DNA of 64,000 nucleotides from Isoetes taiwanensis (taxonomy: Eukaryota > Streptophyta > Lycopodiopsida > Isoetales > Isoetaceae), in the NCBI GenBank assembly GCA_021234155.1, contig JAJEKV010000173.1, positions 818,405-882,404 on the forward strand, in the 5' to 3' direction. Position numbers and translations under genes: made by a program. The notes below the pieces were generated by a model. The model searched no databases, was not told the origin of the DNA, and worked only from the letters and a program-made list of their open reading frames with translations. This document shows, piece by piece, positions 49,834 to 61,400 of this stretch; the stretch's first letter is position 1; the number at the start of each line of letters is the position of its first letter.

Positions 49834-50639
49834 CTTTGCAAACCAGTAGACATTATCACTATTTTTTTTTTAAGGGGATTATTAAATTTTATTGCTTAGG
49901 TCTTAATGTCACTAATAAACAATAGAGGTGGTATATTTTGAGTCTTAAACATATATGTGCTCTATCAAAATAACCCTCCCATGTTTTGCAAGTAGCAATA
50001 TAATGGAAAATAAGTAGTTGAAACACTTGACCACATTGATATGGTAAAGCTCTCCAATGCGTACCTATATCGTTTGGTTAAAAGATAAAAATGATATAGA
50101 GGTTGAATGTTCAATGTCAATCCCATATTCACGTTGGGATTCACGTCAATAAAGCTGCAAATATGCACACATAGGTAAGTATCTTATATGGTAATTCTAA
50201 ACCTTAATGGGGTTCAAATTCCATTGGCTACACAAATACAACCTCCACACATTATGAGTGGGCCAAGGTTGAGTGGACCAAAAACTTGGCGGGGCTTTCA
50301 GATCCCATTGGCAACACAAGTTACAATCTACACGAATTACGAGAGTGTAGCTAATGCATAGTATTCATATTGCCATGGGCCTATCATTCACAGGTACAAT
50401 ATTAAGCTATGCCACAGACTGCCCACCGAAGGTGGGCAATTTCCTATGGAATTATACCATGTTGCATTTGCACTACCAGGAATTATGATGGCAAGTAAAA
50501 TCTTTTATATTATAAAATTTTAGCGTAAGTATGCCATGAATCAAACCCTAATTTAGACGGTTGAGATCATCTGAATGCATCCAAAGGTCGAGATTTATAG
50601 CACGACTTCCCACCACCATGATTGATCATGCTTTGACCT

Positions 50640-50910
50640 CTTAAGGGGAAAGGGAAAAGGAAAAGGAAAAGGAAAGGGGAGGAAAGTGGAAAAGTGAAGG
50701 GCAAAAAGGTGCAGGAAAAAGGGAAAGAGGGAAAGGGGAAAAAGAAGGGAAAAAGCCATAGGAAAATATAAGGGGAAAGAAAAAGAAAAGGAGGGAAAGA
50801 GGACACCAAGAAGAGGGGAATAGGGAAAGGGTGAGGACACGAGGAAAATGGAAGGGAAAAAAAGGCAGGTTGCGAGAAGAGAAATGAAATGACATGAGAA
50901 AAGGAGGGGT
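50640..50910. repeat. Polypurine low-complexity tract
   Basis: About 270 bases of GGAAA/GGGAAA runs with few interruptions. Such homopurine sequence can form triplex or unusual DNA structure. Long minus-strand frames across it (Phe/Pro/Ser-rich) are artefacts of composition. Confidence 0.85.
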
Positions 50911-51029
50911 GGGGGGGTAACGAGTCGTTATGGTCAATATTCTTCTATCGTGCGGGCACTGAACACAAGACAAAAAAATGCAGGTTCAAATTCTGCATGT
51001 TCTAGCATGTATAGACGCATTGGAGAAGA

Positions 51030-51076
51030 GAAACGTTCGCGCCGGCCTTGGCCGCCGCGATAAGTTTCTTGTATTT
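51030..51076 (-). repeat. GC palindrome, second copy
   Basis: Reads GAGAAACGTTCGCGCCGGCC, then TTGGCCGCCGCGATAAGTTT, on the plus strand. It is the reverse-complement arrangement of the 11690-11760 copy, with the same outer borders. Confidence 0.6.
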
Positions 51077-51664
51077 GGTAAAGCTTATAGAATGTATAGT
51101 ATTAGGGTGCTTTTCCCATCGGGCCCAAAACCTTGAGATTTTTCTTGGCCAGGCATGTTCGATGAAGATTTGACCTTTGAATATTTTTTCTGGCCAGGCA
51201 TCCAGACGCCCATGATCCCACGAAGATCAGACCTTGCTTGGTTCAGGTTTTCGACCTTAGTGTGAAAAGTAATCAGTCCGCAATTCCTTTTTGCCCAGGT
51301 CAAGACCTGGGTACGGCAATTCAGGTCCGGCAATCCAGGTCGAACCCATGGGAAAGCACCCTTAGTGTTATTTCGTAAAGCTTATAAAATTTTTCTAACC
51401 CTGATTATCAAACCACCTTTCGGGTAGCAGTCAATGATCCTCTTTCGGATGACTGAATGGTTCTCTCATAAGTACATCGCATTCTTTCTTTACTGAATGA
51501 GTACAAGATCTATCATGGATTGCCGTTTTAGACATCACCACAGTGTCCTTTATAATACACATGACACATGCAGATCTCTTTCTGTTTATTCACCAGGTGC
51601 CGGAATCGTGTTAAAGCTGAATGTGAGCTGAATATATGGTTTTTAATTTTATTTCCTCTTGCAG

Positions 51665-54600
51665 TCAAACGATGTCTTTTTCTTGGGAGAAAAATGCCCA
51701 AAAAGTTTGATGCAAACTTCTATTTATTTGGCGGTGCATATTTATCCTACAGATTCCAAAATAAACTGTTTTGTGTGGCTGATGCAAATTTAGAAAAGAA
51801 TAAGGGACACTGCAATACAGGTAAGGACTTCCTGTTTGGTTAAGAAACACGGCAAACTTAAAGCATTCCTTTTTCTCAACTTTTGTTCAGGTCCTAAGGC
51901 ATGCGCCGGCATTCTGAACATTCTTCAAAATGCTAATAAATTTCTACCGCACGTTGTGGTAGGAAGTACACTTCTTGCTCTATTGTTTCCACCATCATTT
52001 ACATGGTTCACTCCAAGGTACCATCCATTTTTAGTATAGGGTATACATGAAAATCCAGTTTCATTTAAAATCTGGCTACATTGAAGTATGCTTCCAATCA
52101 TCAGCAAAGTCAATCATGTTTGATATTTCTATCTTTGTGGCAACATAATATTCCAAAATTGTGCAAACCATTTTTTGGTTTTCCATCACCAGAAAACTGT
52201 AAGAAATGTGCATAATCAACAATCGAAATTGCCTTATTTGATAGGGTTCGTGCATTGTGGTACTGGAAGATCAATGTTCTAATTTAATGGAGCTGAATAC
52301 CATCCTCCCTTATATTGGTCAAATGTGATGTCGTTATTGTATTACAGGCAGCGTATTCTTTTCATTATCTAAATGCTTATGTTTTGGAAGTGAACTATTT
52401 ATGGTTTATCCTATCAAGTACAAGAAAAGGTGGCTAATTACACATATTTTTAAAGTGGATTATGTTGTGCTGTGCCTGTCAACTTTGCTGTTAGCCTTAG
52501 ATAGTAGCCAATGCTGTCCTGTTCGTTATTTGGTAGAGAGGCATAGGGCTGGTCGTTTGTGTGCAATTTTGTTCTTGTTATTTGACCATCAATTATGATT
52601 GCAGATATTATACTCCAACACTTGGGTATCTGATGTTTGCAGTTGGTATAAACCTCAAAGAAAGAGACTTTATCAATGCCTGGCGGCATCCAAGTGCAAT
52701 TGCTGTTGGCTATACCTGCCAGTATTTTATTAAGCCATTACTCGGCATATTTTTTGCTTCACTTGCAGTTTCTTTTCTCCACCTTCCAGAGTCCATAGGT
52801 GAGTACCTTTCTAGATTGCCACATTATTAGTAAGTGAAGTTTGATATATATGATGTTTTTAACTAAACCAGGGACTTCTTGCAGGTTCGGGCCTGATCTT
52901 AGTTTCTTGTGTTAGTGGAGCACAGTTGTCCAACTATGCAACTTACCTGATAGAACCCAGCCTAACTCCACTCAGTATTGTTTTGACTGCTCTTTCAACT
53001 GCAACAGCCGTCTTTGTAACACCAATTCTCACATATTTGCTGTTAGGAAAGCAGTTACCTATAGATGTGCATGGCATGATGGCAAATATATTACAAATAG
53101 TAATTGTTCCAATTGCAATGGGGATTCTTCTAAACAGGTTCTTATTTTTTTATAACTAGCTTATTTCTGCAGAGTGGGTTTTGACAAGTGCGGTACTTCT
53201 TGGCAGTTACCTAGAGCCTTTGCCTGATGCTTGCATTTATGTAGTTAGAGCTACCTGACTTTGACCACTAGCGTTTTCAACTGAGCCACCGCACATTAAC
53301 ACACTAGGCTTGGATTTAAATAAAGGACCGCATTTACCTAAAACAACCTGGATTGGCTTTGGCATACAGCCATTCATGGAACAAAAAACTGAGCTCTAAG
53401 TTGTAGTTGGCAGCATAAGAACCTACATGTATGTTATTCATATATTTGGCAGCAGAATAATCTATCTATTTAGATCAAGTAAAAATGAAATGAACTGACG
53501 AATAGCCTTGAAAGTTTAACATCCCCATCTTGCTTCTAACACGGTATTGCATAGCATTCCCTTAATCCAACCTCATTCATGCAGTGACAGTGAATTTGAC
53601 CATGTGACACTTTGAAACTTTGGCTGCATCCCTTGGGAATAAAACAAATATAATAGTAGGTTGCTGATGCTCCCAGTGCATGGAAGTGAAACAAAGCGGT
53701 GCATTCCCATGAGGCATTTTGGCACTGGGTGGCCCTGCCATGATGTGAAGCCTGCCAGGTTCCACTTCTGCCCTTTATGTTCCTATGAAGCCAGCCCCAC
53801 CTTTAATCCCTTGTGTTATTATGAAGACAACCCAACCTAAATGGGCTTCTTAGGGGATGGACCAGATCTGTTACTCCAGGATCGATCCTTACAGGAAGAT
53901 AAATAAGGGCTTGCTTTGCCTCCTCACCAACGCCATCTGGAGCTGCGAAATTTGGTACCAGCTTAAAAAGTTTTTAATCAGGTCTGTGCTTTGGAGCGTG
54001 ACAGCATGCTGGCTTGGACTGGAAATGCAATCTAAGCATCAAGCCCAGTCCCTTTTCTCACAGATTTGCATTTTAATTTGTCTTCTGTCTACTAGTTAAC
54101 CGTACGGAGTAAAGCAAATTCAGTGTTGATGCTCCTTTTTAAAATGTTAATTGCAAAATACGTAGTTTCTCCAAGTAAGTTACATAACTACAAAAGCATT
54201 GTATTGCAATCCATTATTTTTTCCAGGTAATTACATATTTACACTGGAGTTACATTGCAAATCATTAGTTTCTCCAAGTAGGTTACATATTTATAACAGT
54301 TCAGTATTCTTTCCTTTTATAATGTCCAGTTTTATCTTATCCTTACAGTAACGTTTCAATACATGAGAAGCTGATTGATTTTGAAAATTGTAGGTATGCA
54401 AGCTCTATCTCCAGCACCATGAAGCCGCTCCTACCACTGCTGTCTGTGTTGGCAACAGCATTGTGTGTCGGGGCTCCTTTGGCTACCAACATTCAAAGGA
54501 TAGCATCGCCTTTCGGGCTTGCAATTTTAATGCCTGTTATCGGATTGCATGCATGTGGCTTTGTTATTGGTTTTAAAATATCTGAAGTAGCGATGGTTAA

Positions 54601-55085
54601 TGCTCCTAACCCAAAGGGATTGGCAAAAACAATATCTCTTGAAACAGGTGACTCCTATATTAAACTTGGCCTCAACCTGATGGTAATTTGTTCCCATGTT
54701 AGCCATGCGAGCATTCTGATAGATCCGTAAATCCCAGATGTGTCATTCTTCAGTCTGATGAAACCCAATTGTAGCTGCCACAGGCTATGGTTTTAGATTT
54801 CATTTTCAAGTAAGAGTAATCAATGATGACCTTTCCTTTCTGTTCGCAGGAATGCAGAGTAGCCTCTTGGGTCTTGCACTAGCAAACAAGTTCTTTTCTG
54901 ATCCTCTTGTCGGCCTACCTTCTGCAATCTCAGTACTATTTTTCAATTCCTAGCTCCATGCTTTATTAACTAATGAAGATAAGTAGCATCGTTTAGCCTA
55001 ATATGACGATTACATTTTGCAGGTGGTAGTAATGACTTTGATGGGATTTGGTCTGGTTGAACTTTGGAAAAGAGACCAGACATGA
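51665..55085 (+). CDS. BASS-family sodium/metabolite cotransporter (BASS5/BASS6-like)
   Basis: Plant BASS proteins sit in the plastid inner envelope and move small organic acids with sodium; BASS5 carries 2-keto acids for glucosinolate and related pathways. Exons in phase: 51665-51820, 51891-52017, 52605-52798, 52885-53137, 54394-54647, 54850-54932, 55023-55085 (stop). Family motifs: FLPHVVVGSTLLALLFPPSF, GYLMFAVGIN, SGLILVSCVSGAQLSNYATY, SIVLTALSTATAVFVTPILT, LQIVIVPIAMGILLNR, and ETGMQSSLLGLALANKFFSD. All transmembrane parts appear intact. The first exon listed encodes a non-conserved basic leader, likely part of the plastid targeting region. The true start codon lies upstream or at the internal Met near 51694; I cannot decide. 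Substrate is inferred only from family. Confidence 0.9.
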
Positions 55086-55225
55086 TTGTTGTATCAAAAA
55101 TTATGATACGTCACTTATGATTTATAAAAATCTTCTATTTTGGTCTGGTCGAACTTTGGTAAAGAGACCAAACACAATTGTATCAAAAACTATTTGCACC
55201 ATGTACGATTTATAAGGATTTTTAA
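55045..55225. repeat. Tandem duplication of the BASS stop-codon region
   Basis: Bases 55050-55135 (GGTCTGGTTGAACTTTGG..., with the stop codon) are repeated with changes at about 55142-55225 (GGTCTGGTCGAACTTTGG...). Both copies include AGAGACCA and GTATCAAAAA. The second copy lies after the stop, in the 3' UTR. Confidence 0.75.
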
Positions 55226-55679
55226 CCTATGAAATCTTTTCGTTCTCAACTTGAAAAACTTATGTTGCCATGCCACTACAGCCCAGCACTACAGCATAGC
55301 TAATATATATTTGAATCCATATTCTCCATGATGAAGTCTCTCTCCAAAAAGTACAGGATCACTTAATATGCTAATAAAGAATTAGCATTTGCTGGTCGTA
55401 ACGGCTATTTCTTGGAATGCAGAGTAACTAAGGCTTATCCGGCTTATGGGAAAGCAGGCCCAACAGTTTCTATCAAAATGAACATGATAAGGAACTTCCC
55501 CTTCCTGATGAGCAGTTGTAGGCAAGAAACTCTTGTCTGGTGTCTATGCAAGTGCTTTGTTCTGAGAAGCCCAACAATTATTATCACCTTTGGGAGAAGA
55601 TTATTAAGTTTTACCTATAATTGGAAGCGGCCTTAACTTTATTAGAAAAATGTAGCCTTCGAACGTTGGATAAGGATTC

Positions 55680-56110
55680 GGTCACATGATGCCGTCAACA
55701 GGGAGAAAATCCCTGTTGCCATTAACGTTTTCTGATGCTCGGGGTCACATGATCCTATCAGACTCAGGATTCCACGTTTCAAAGAAGGAATGGAAGCAAG
55801 AAAATTTTGCGCCGCTGTTTGTGATCCGATAGAGGATTGCTGCCAAGTGCTCTGAAATCTCTGTTGATTGCTGCCAAGTGCTCTGAAATCTCTGTTGACG
55901 GCAATGGATCCGATTGCTGCCAAGTGCTATAAAATCATCACATGGCATCATCTCTGAAATCCCATGATGATTCTGAAATCCCTGTTGACGGCAATACTTC
56001 CAACCGATGCAGGAGCCCGCTGAACGGATTCCTATCAACAGGGTTTCTTCCCTGTCAAAATTTAGAATGTGACCACAGCATCCGAACCCTGTTCACGGCA
56101 TCATGTGACT
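55680..56110. mobile_element. Fold-back MITE-like element
   Basis: GTCACATGATGCCGTCAACA at 55681 pairs with the 24 bases ending at 56110 (CCCTGTTCACGGCATCATGT...), giving a terminal inverted repeat of about 24 bases with one mismatch. Inside, the motif CTGTTGACGGCA recurs on both strands and a 32-46 base unit starting ATTGCTGCCAAGTGCT is tandemly repeated at 55835-55938. No coding capacity. Confidence 0.65.
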
Positions 56111-56564
56111 GGGCCCTAATGGAGATTATTCATTTCGAAAATAATGGTGGAAAATCAACGAACAATTGTTTCATCTCAATTTTGTATCCTTCTCAATTAG
56201 TAAAATGCTGCTCGTGGGAACGTTTCTAAAGCTTTTTAAGTGTTTTGATTTTGCGAAGATCTTCTCTGGGCAATGACCCACAAAAGTAGTTTTTGTAACT
56301 GGATTGCAGTTCTGGATTGTTTGTCCATTTTTGTAATGGAAAACAATATTTATATTTGTTATGCTTGTTAAGACATCATATAGTAGAGTAGCGTCACAAC
56401 AGACTTCTAAGTCCAGGTTGCATGTTCGACAGTACAGTCACTAGATCAAACAACTGTAATGGAAGTATTACATTCGAAGGAGACTCTGGCGTCTGTAAAT
56501 CCACGCATTCTATACATGTCCAGCATGTACTGAAAGAAGAATCCTTACACATATGTCCATGTAC

Positions 56565-56765
56565 AGAAAGAACTGTTACTAATACACCGAAGAACCTATG
56601 CTACAGAACTCCCTTTTCAGAAAGAACTGTTACTAATACACTGAAGAATTTATGCTACAGAACTCCCTTTTCTTCTATTATTTTAAACATGTACAGAAAG
56701 AACTGTTACTAATACACTGAAGAATTATGCTACAGAACTCCCTTTTCTTCTATTATTTTAAACAT
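56565..56765. repeat. Three-unit tandem repeat, 3' of the oleosin-HHE gene
   Basis: AGAAAGAACTGTTACTAATA starts three units near 56567, 56621 and 56696. Each continues into TATGCTACAGAACTCCCTTT; the last two are longer by about 20 bases. It lies about 100 bases past the stop codon of the minus-strand gene, probably in or near its 3' UTR. Confidence 0.75.
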
Positions 56766-56868
56766 ATAAAGAACAATTGTACTAAAAATACTAGTGGTAC
56801 TCATAACTATACAATACTCCTCCATTATTTTCATCTCCTTCTGATATTTAAAAGGATTAAAAAAAGAG

Positions 56869-57750
56869 CTAGGCAGGAGTAGGCACAATAGATCGAGGGA
56901 ATGGAGTGAAGACATCTCTGAGCTTATCAATGGGGGTAACCATGAGACCAAGGGCAGCCTCAAGAGCTGCAGGCTTCTCAGGAACAGCAGTATGGGGACG
57001 AGTAGGCACCAAATTCTTGCCCAATGCAAATGTAGCTCCAGCAGCCTCGCGAGCCTGCTGATCCAGATTATCGCGCAAACAAGCCAGATCTCCATCGCGC
57101 TTTTCTTCCAACTTAATATGCTCTCTGAGATTGGACATCATGGTCTCCATTCTGGAATCAAAATCCTCAGACTCAGTGTCGCGCTGCAATTCTGTGAGCA
57201 ATTCCTTGATCTTGTGATGATCTGCACGGGATTGATATGCCAAATCTCGGCCTTTTGGGCCCAGCCCATCAAGGAGGGGATACATAACAAGCTCTTCGGA
57301 GACAGAATGTCTGGAAATTTCCCACACAAACTGGTTGAACCATTTTCTGGCCTCGTAGTGGTCTCCTCTACGGCTGGCGCTCTTGTAATTACCGTAATCC
57401 TCTTCCAGTTTAGCGTGATCCTCCCTAACGAGGTCGATGATATCTCTTCTGGGTATAAACCTGTGGATTGCTGCGTCAAGCTTATCGGATCCCATGGGGT
57501 GGCGGCCCTTTTTGTAGCGGTAGATCCATGCCACTGCGTTGCCTGCTGCCACCATAGCCGCGAAGGCTGCCGCGGCCATGAAAAGCACAAACCCTAGAGG
57601 TACTAGAATCGGGCTAAAAAGGAGTAACAGCGGCGAAGATATTACCAGAATTAGGGTTCCTATGGTTAGGCCCGTCCCCAGCATTGCGAGCAGCGCCATC
57701 GCCATGGCCGCCCTTTTCCAGTTGATCCGTCTTGCCTTGCCTTGCTCCAT
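56869..57750 (-). CDS. Oleosin-hemerythrin (HHE) fusion protein, single exon
   Basis: The intact 293-residue frame joins two known folds. Residues about 12-94 are a full oleosin domain, which anchors proteins in the lipid-droplet monolayer as a hydrophobic hairpin. The proline knot is canonical: P40, five residues, S46-P47, three residues, P51 (PLLLLFSPILVP). The hairpin exit reads WIYRYKKGRHPMGSDKLDAA, very close to plant oleosins. Residues about 104-230 are a hemerythrin/HHE cation-binding four-helix bundle with all expected metal ligands: H112, H148 with E152 (HSVSE), H178 or H179, and H211 with E215 (HIKLE). Such bundles bind a di-iron centre and oxygen. A 60-residue Pro/Ala tail follows. 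The start is the first Met, eleven residues before the hairpin, typical of short oleosin N-termini. There are no introns or stops. A droplet-surface oxygen- or iron-binding role is inference. Confidence 0.92.
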   Translation of the reverse strand: MEQGKARRINWKRAAMAMALLAMLGTGLTIGTLILVISSPLLLLFSPILVPLGFVLFMAAAAFAAMVAAGNAVAWIYRYKKGRHPMGSDKLDAAIHRFIPRRDIIDLVREDHAKLEEDYGNYKSASRRGDHYEARKWFNQFVWEISRHSVSEELVMYPLLDGLGPKGRDLAYQSRADHHKIKELLTELQRDTESEDFDSRMETMMSNLREHIKLEEKRDGDLACLRDNLDQQAREAAGATFALGKNLVPTRPHTAVPEKPAALEAALGLMVTPIDKLRDVFTPFPRSIVPTPA

Positions 57751-57976
57751 AGCTGCTCCCTCGCTGACGCTCTGCCCATTCTGGGTTCGTGCTTCTTAAG
57801 GCGCTTTGTTTCTGCATGCTGGCCACGAATCCTGCATGCCATTGTGCTAACGTGCCTTATCGCCATAACCCATTCCACTGCATCCATTCAAATGGTATCA
57901 TACTCGCATCCTCTCGCAAATCTTCAAGCTCCTCTTCCAGGATAAAACATAAAACCCATTCTTGCAACATTTAACT

Positions 57977-58242
57977 ACGTAAGGGCAGGTTAGATGCAAT
58001 CCAGGCCACGGAGCCAACCACGGCGCGCCACATGGCAATGTTTCTTTTAAAGAATGTTGCCTAAAATTTTTGAACGGGAGCAAAACTTGGCTCTCTGTGT
58101 TTAAAACTTGGCTCTCTGTTTTTACTCGACAGATCGAAGTTTTTACCTGCGATTCTGCAGTTTCTACCCCCCGATTCTACTGTTTTACTTGCAATTCTGA
58201 TGTTTCTACCCGCCTGGATTGCATCTAACTTGCCTTCACGTT
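57977..58242. mobile_element. MITE-like element upstream of the oleosin-HHE gene
   Basis: GTTAGATGCAATCCAGGC near 57989 is mirrored by GCCTGGATTGCATCTAAC near 58212, and the matches extend outward to ACGT on both sides, giving terminal inverted repeats of about 30 bases with a few mismatches. Length is about 266 bp. It has no coding capacity. It lies about 230 bases before the ATG of the minus-strand gene, within its likely promoter. Confidence 0.65.
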
Positions 58243-58273
58243 ATGCCAAAGACCTTCTGCTTGCATTTCTGGG

Positions 58274-58443
58274 CTGGAACGCGTCGGCATGCTTTCTGGG
58301 CTGGAACGCGTCGGCATGCTTTCCAGCCCAGGTCTTTCCCTTATACAATTAGCCTTCTTAGTTCATTTATGGTATACAAGAAATTTCATTTATGGTATAC
58401 AAGAAATTTCATTTATGGTATACAAGAAATTTATCGCGGCGGC
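58274..58443. repeat. Two short tandem repeats and a GC-repeat border
   Basis: GGGCTGGAACGCGTCGGCAT occurs twice at 58271-58320. Then TTTATGGTATACAAGAAATT occurs three times at 58366-58433 in 25-base units. The last unit runs directly into ATCGCGGCGGC, the border of the 11.7-kb palindrome family. Confidence 0.75.
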
Positions 58444-61400
58444 TACTTGTGGCAAAAGAGGGTTTGTATTAAGTCGAAAGAAAGTTAGGTATGGACCTGT
58501 GAAATTGAACTAATTGTGTCTAACTTGGAGAACATTAACCTCCATATTGAAAGAAATGCAACTAACAACTAATAGCTTGCTAATAGAAGAAGAAAACTTA
58601 ATGTGGTTCGCATTGCAAACTATGACCAACGGGATTCTTATGGAATACTTTTTTTAGAGCTAAACCTTGGGAACTGCAGAGATACTCATATTAATGAAAC
58701 ATGAGGCAGGGCACTACAGTGGATGTAGTGCTCCACATTATATCTATATCTAAGAGAGGTTCTTTTTTTGTGTCATAAGTTTTGCCTTGGGTCGTTATCA
58801 GAGAGAAAATGTGAGTTCCTTAGATTCTAGCAGTTCGGGGGAGTACAGGGCATCCTTATTCTTCATTAGCCTAACTATCTTGAATCGACAGGATGATAGA
58901 CAGGATGATACGCAAAAAAAGCACCAGCAGCTAAATATTTGGGACTTTGAACATAATGGAAAAATAGATGTATAATAATCTTGCACTGTTAGCATGCTGT
59001 TCCATGGCAGAAGGCATCCTACACCCAATACCCAAAGATACCATATAGGTCAAAGTCACATCGCAAAACCAATACAGAGAAAAAGAAACACTCTCAAGAT
59101 CAGAACAATGCAAAATTTGATGCTACCGTTCCTGTTTTCATCCTAGCCTATCTACGACTCTGCATATGCTGAAATATTTTGCCTGCATGTGTTCATATTC
59201 GTAACATTTTATACAAAAGCCATGCCTCATTCTAACTTGTTTTCAGAGATCAAGAAAATGCTGCTCTGCTACATTGTGACATGTTTTCAGATTCCACGCC
59301 ACACTCTAACTTGTTTCATAGATTAGTGTAAATATACAACATGAATCTCTAAATGAAAAGAATTTCAAGTACGTCTCTTCATATGCTCGTAAATTATGCC
59401 TGCAAATATTCTTATCTTAGACATACTATACGCATGCATAGGCAAAAGCTATCAAACAATTATTTCGTGTCGCTTAGAGCCAAAAATATAGAATAGATGA
59501 TGAACTTGACAATATACAATTGCGTCATAGCAAAAGTTGAACTATATGTAAAGCATAGATGAAGCATGGCAATGTAGTTAGTGTCAGGTTTTTCTATTAG
59601 ATAATCAAAACATGAGGACTTCCCATGACTTCACATTCTAAACAACATGAAGATGGTGATGCCATCACTTTGGTGCATATAACATTTACTTTGTTTGGGT
59701 GCTTACCATATTCTAGGAATCAATGCAAGATAAAAGTAAAAATAACATTTGTGGGATCAAAGATCCATTGCGCATTCAACATGTGCATTTCCGATAGAAG
59801 TTGTTATGCATGCGGTGGTGCACCAATAGTTGTGGACCAAAAGAGGTTTAAATTGCATGGCTAAAAAAACTCTAGCCTTAAGATATTATATATACTTCTG
59901 CCCATAAAAATCTCCACACGAAATCATATCTAAAATGCTTGAACCCTTCAAAAGTCATGGAGCGCAATGATGGAATACTTGGACATTTTCCTAAATAGCC
60001 TGTTTATCGTACAGTAAACTGGTTTGGTCCTCAACAGTTCATGCAAGTAATAGAAAGACTAGCAAGTACTCATGCAAGTATATGACCGGTAATTGGTTAT
60101 TATACAATGAGCAGATGATGACTTTGTTCCCAAGGGCATGCATGCCACCTTGGAAAAAAAATAACATGATTCATTGTCCCATTAATCGAGTGGGGATAAA
60201 AGCATCCTTTGCATCTAGAGGTAAAGAATCCTTTGCAATGGAACACTTTGACAAACTTATCCATACTTCGTTAGTGCGCTTAAAGATTTCAAAAGGGGAA
60301 TTATACTGGGCAATCGCATATGAACCTGATGAAAAACTGGCCCAAGGGGTCTTGTCCAAACTGGCGGCCAATAATGATGCTTGTTGAAAAAATCCAGCAA
60401 AAAGAGCATTGAAAAGCTCAAACTTTGACAATATTTATATTGTATACAGATAGAAATCAACCGAATTATTCACAAAGAAAGCCAAGTTTCATACCTGTTT
60501 CCTGCAATTCTCTTTGGCTATACATATTCCTTTGAAAGGTTTGTAGATTCGAGACAAACTGCCCGCTTCTTAGACGTAGTACGACGCTTTCTCAAATCCG
60601 TCACAATGTATGAGGATATGAAGAGGTAATCAAAGAGGTGCACAACTTAGTAATGAGTCCAGATGGCTTGCATGAGCTTTTACCTGGTGCTTTAGCATCT
60701 GGGCTAAGCCAGACCTTATGGATTCGGATTTTAAAAAGCCTTCCAGGTCGAAGACCTCTAGGCGCCGGATTTCGAGATCGCAGATGCTCTGCTCCAAGAC
60801 TTCTAAAAAAAAAGTTCTTTCCTATTCCGTCATAGGCTTCGTTTGTTTTCTTTTTCCTTTATTGCAAGAATCAAACCCTAGCAGAGGAGCTCCAGTTGCT
60901 CTGCCATGAAACGTTCCCCAAGCATTTTTGAGCTCTTGAAGTTTCGCATTGATGGTTTGATTCTGTTGAAGCTCTGAATCACTGGATCAGAGGCCTGATC
61001 AACAAATCATGCTGAATAGTTCGGGCATAAAACTGATTAGAAATCCGGTGAAAGGAAGAATTATTCGTAGCCGAGAACCCATTGAAGCTCATGTCGCTGG
61101 GAGATAAAAGGAGAAATAGGAGATCCCTGATGAAATTTTAGCTTCATTCAAGCATCTGATACAAATATCTCTGCAAAATCTGGCGTTAGGCTTATAAAAC
61201 CAACCTCCAGCATGTACTGAACGCTCATGTTCTAATTCTTGCCTGATCTTCCTGTTTTGCAGCCGAATCAAGCAAAACCCACATCCCAAAACAAGGACTT
61301 CTGAAGCGATTTTTGCACACCCAAGATGGAAGTGTGGATTATCTAGCTAGAAGCGAGAAGCTGAATGATTGATGCCGCAGCGGCACGAGTTTTTTTTAGC

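Larger units (their letters stand above)
49834..51600. other. Intergenic with a purine-rich tract
   Basis: No gene is supported. Bases 50640-50910 are almost pure A/G on the plus strand (GGAAAAGGAAAAGG-type). A GC palindrome of the 11.7-kb family lies at 51030-51076. The exon or exons encoding the N-terminus of the BASS transporter may lie in the right part. Confidence 0.5.

Noticed and set aside
50567-50973. Three long overlapping Phe/Pro/Ser-rich minus-strand frames
   Set aside because: They are produced by the purine-rich tract on the plus strand; no membrane-protein family matches.
56992-57597. 201-codon plus-strand frame opposite the oleosin-HHE gene
   Set aside because: It is the antisense shadow of a clearly coding frame with complete motifs on the other strand.
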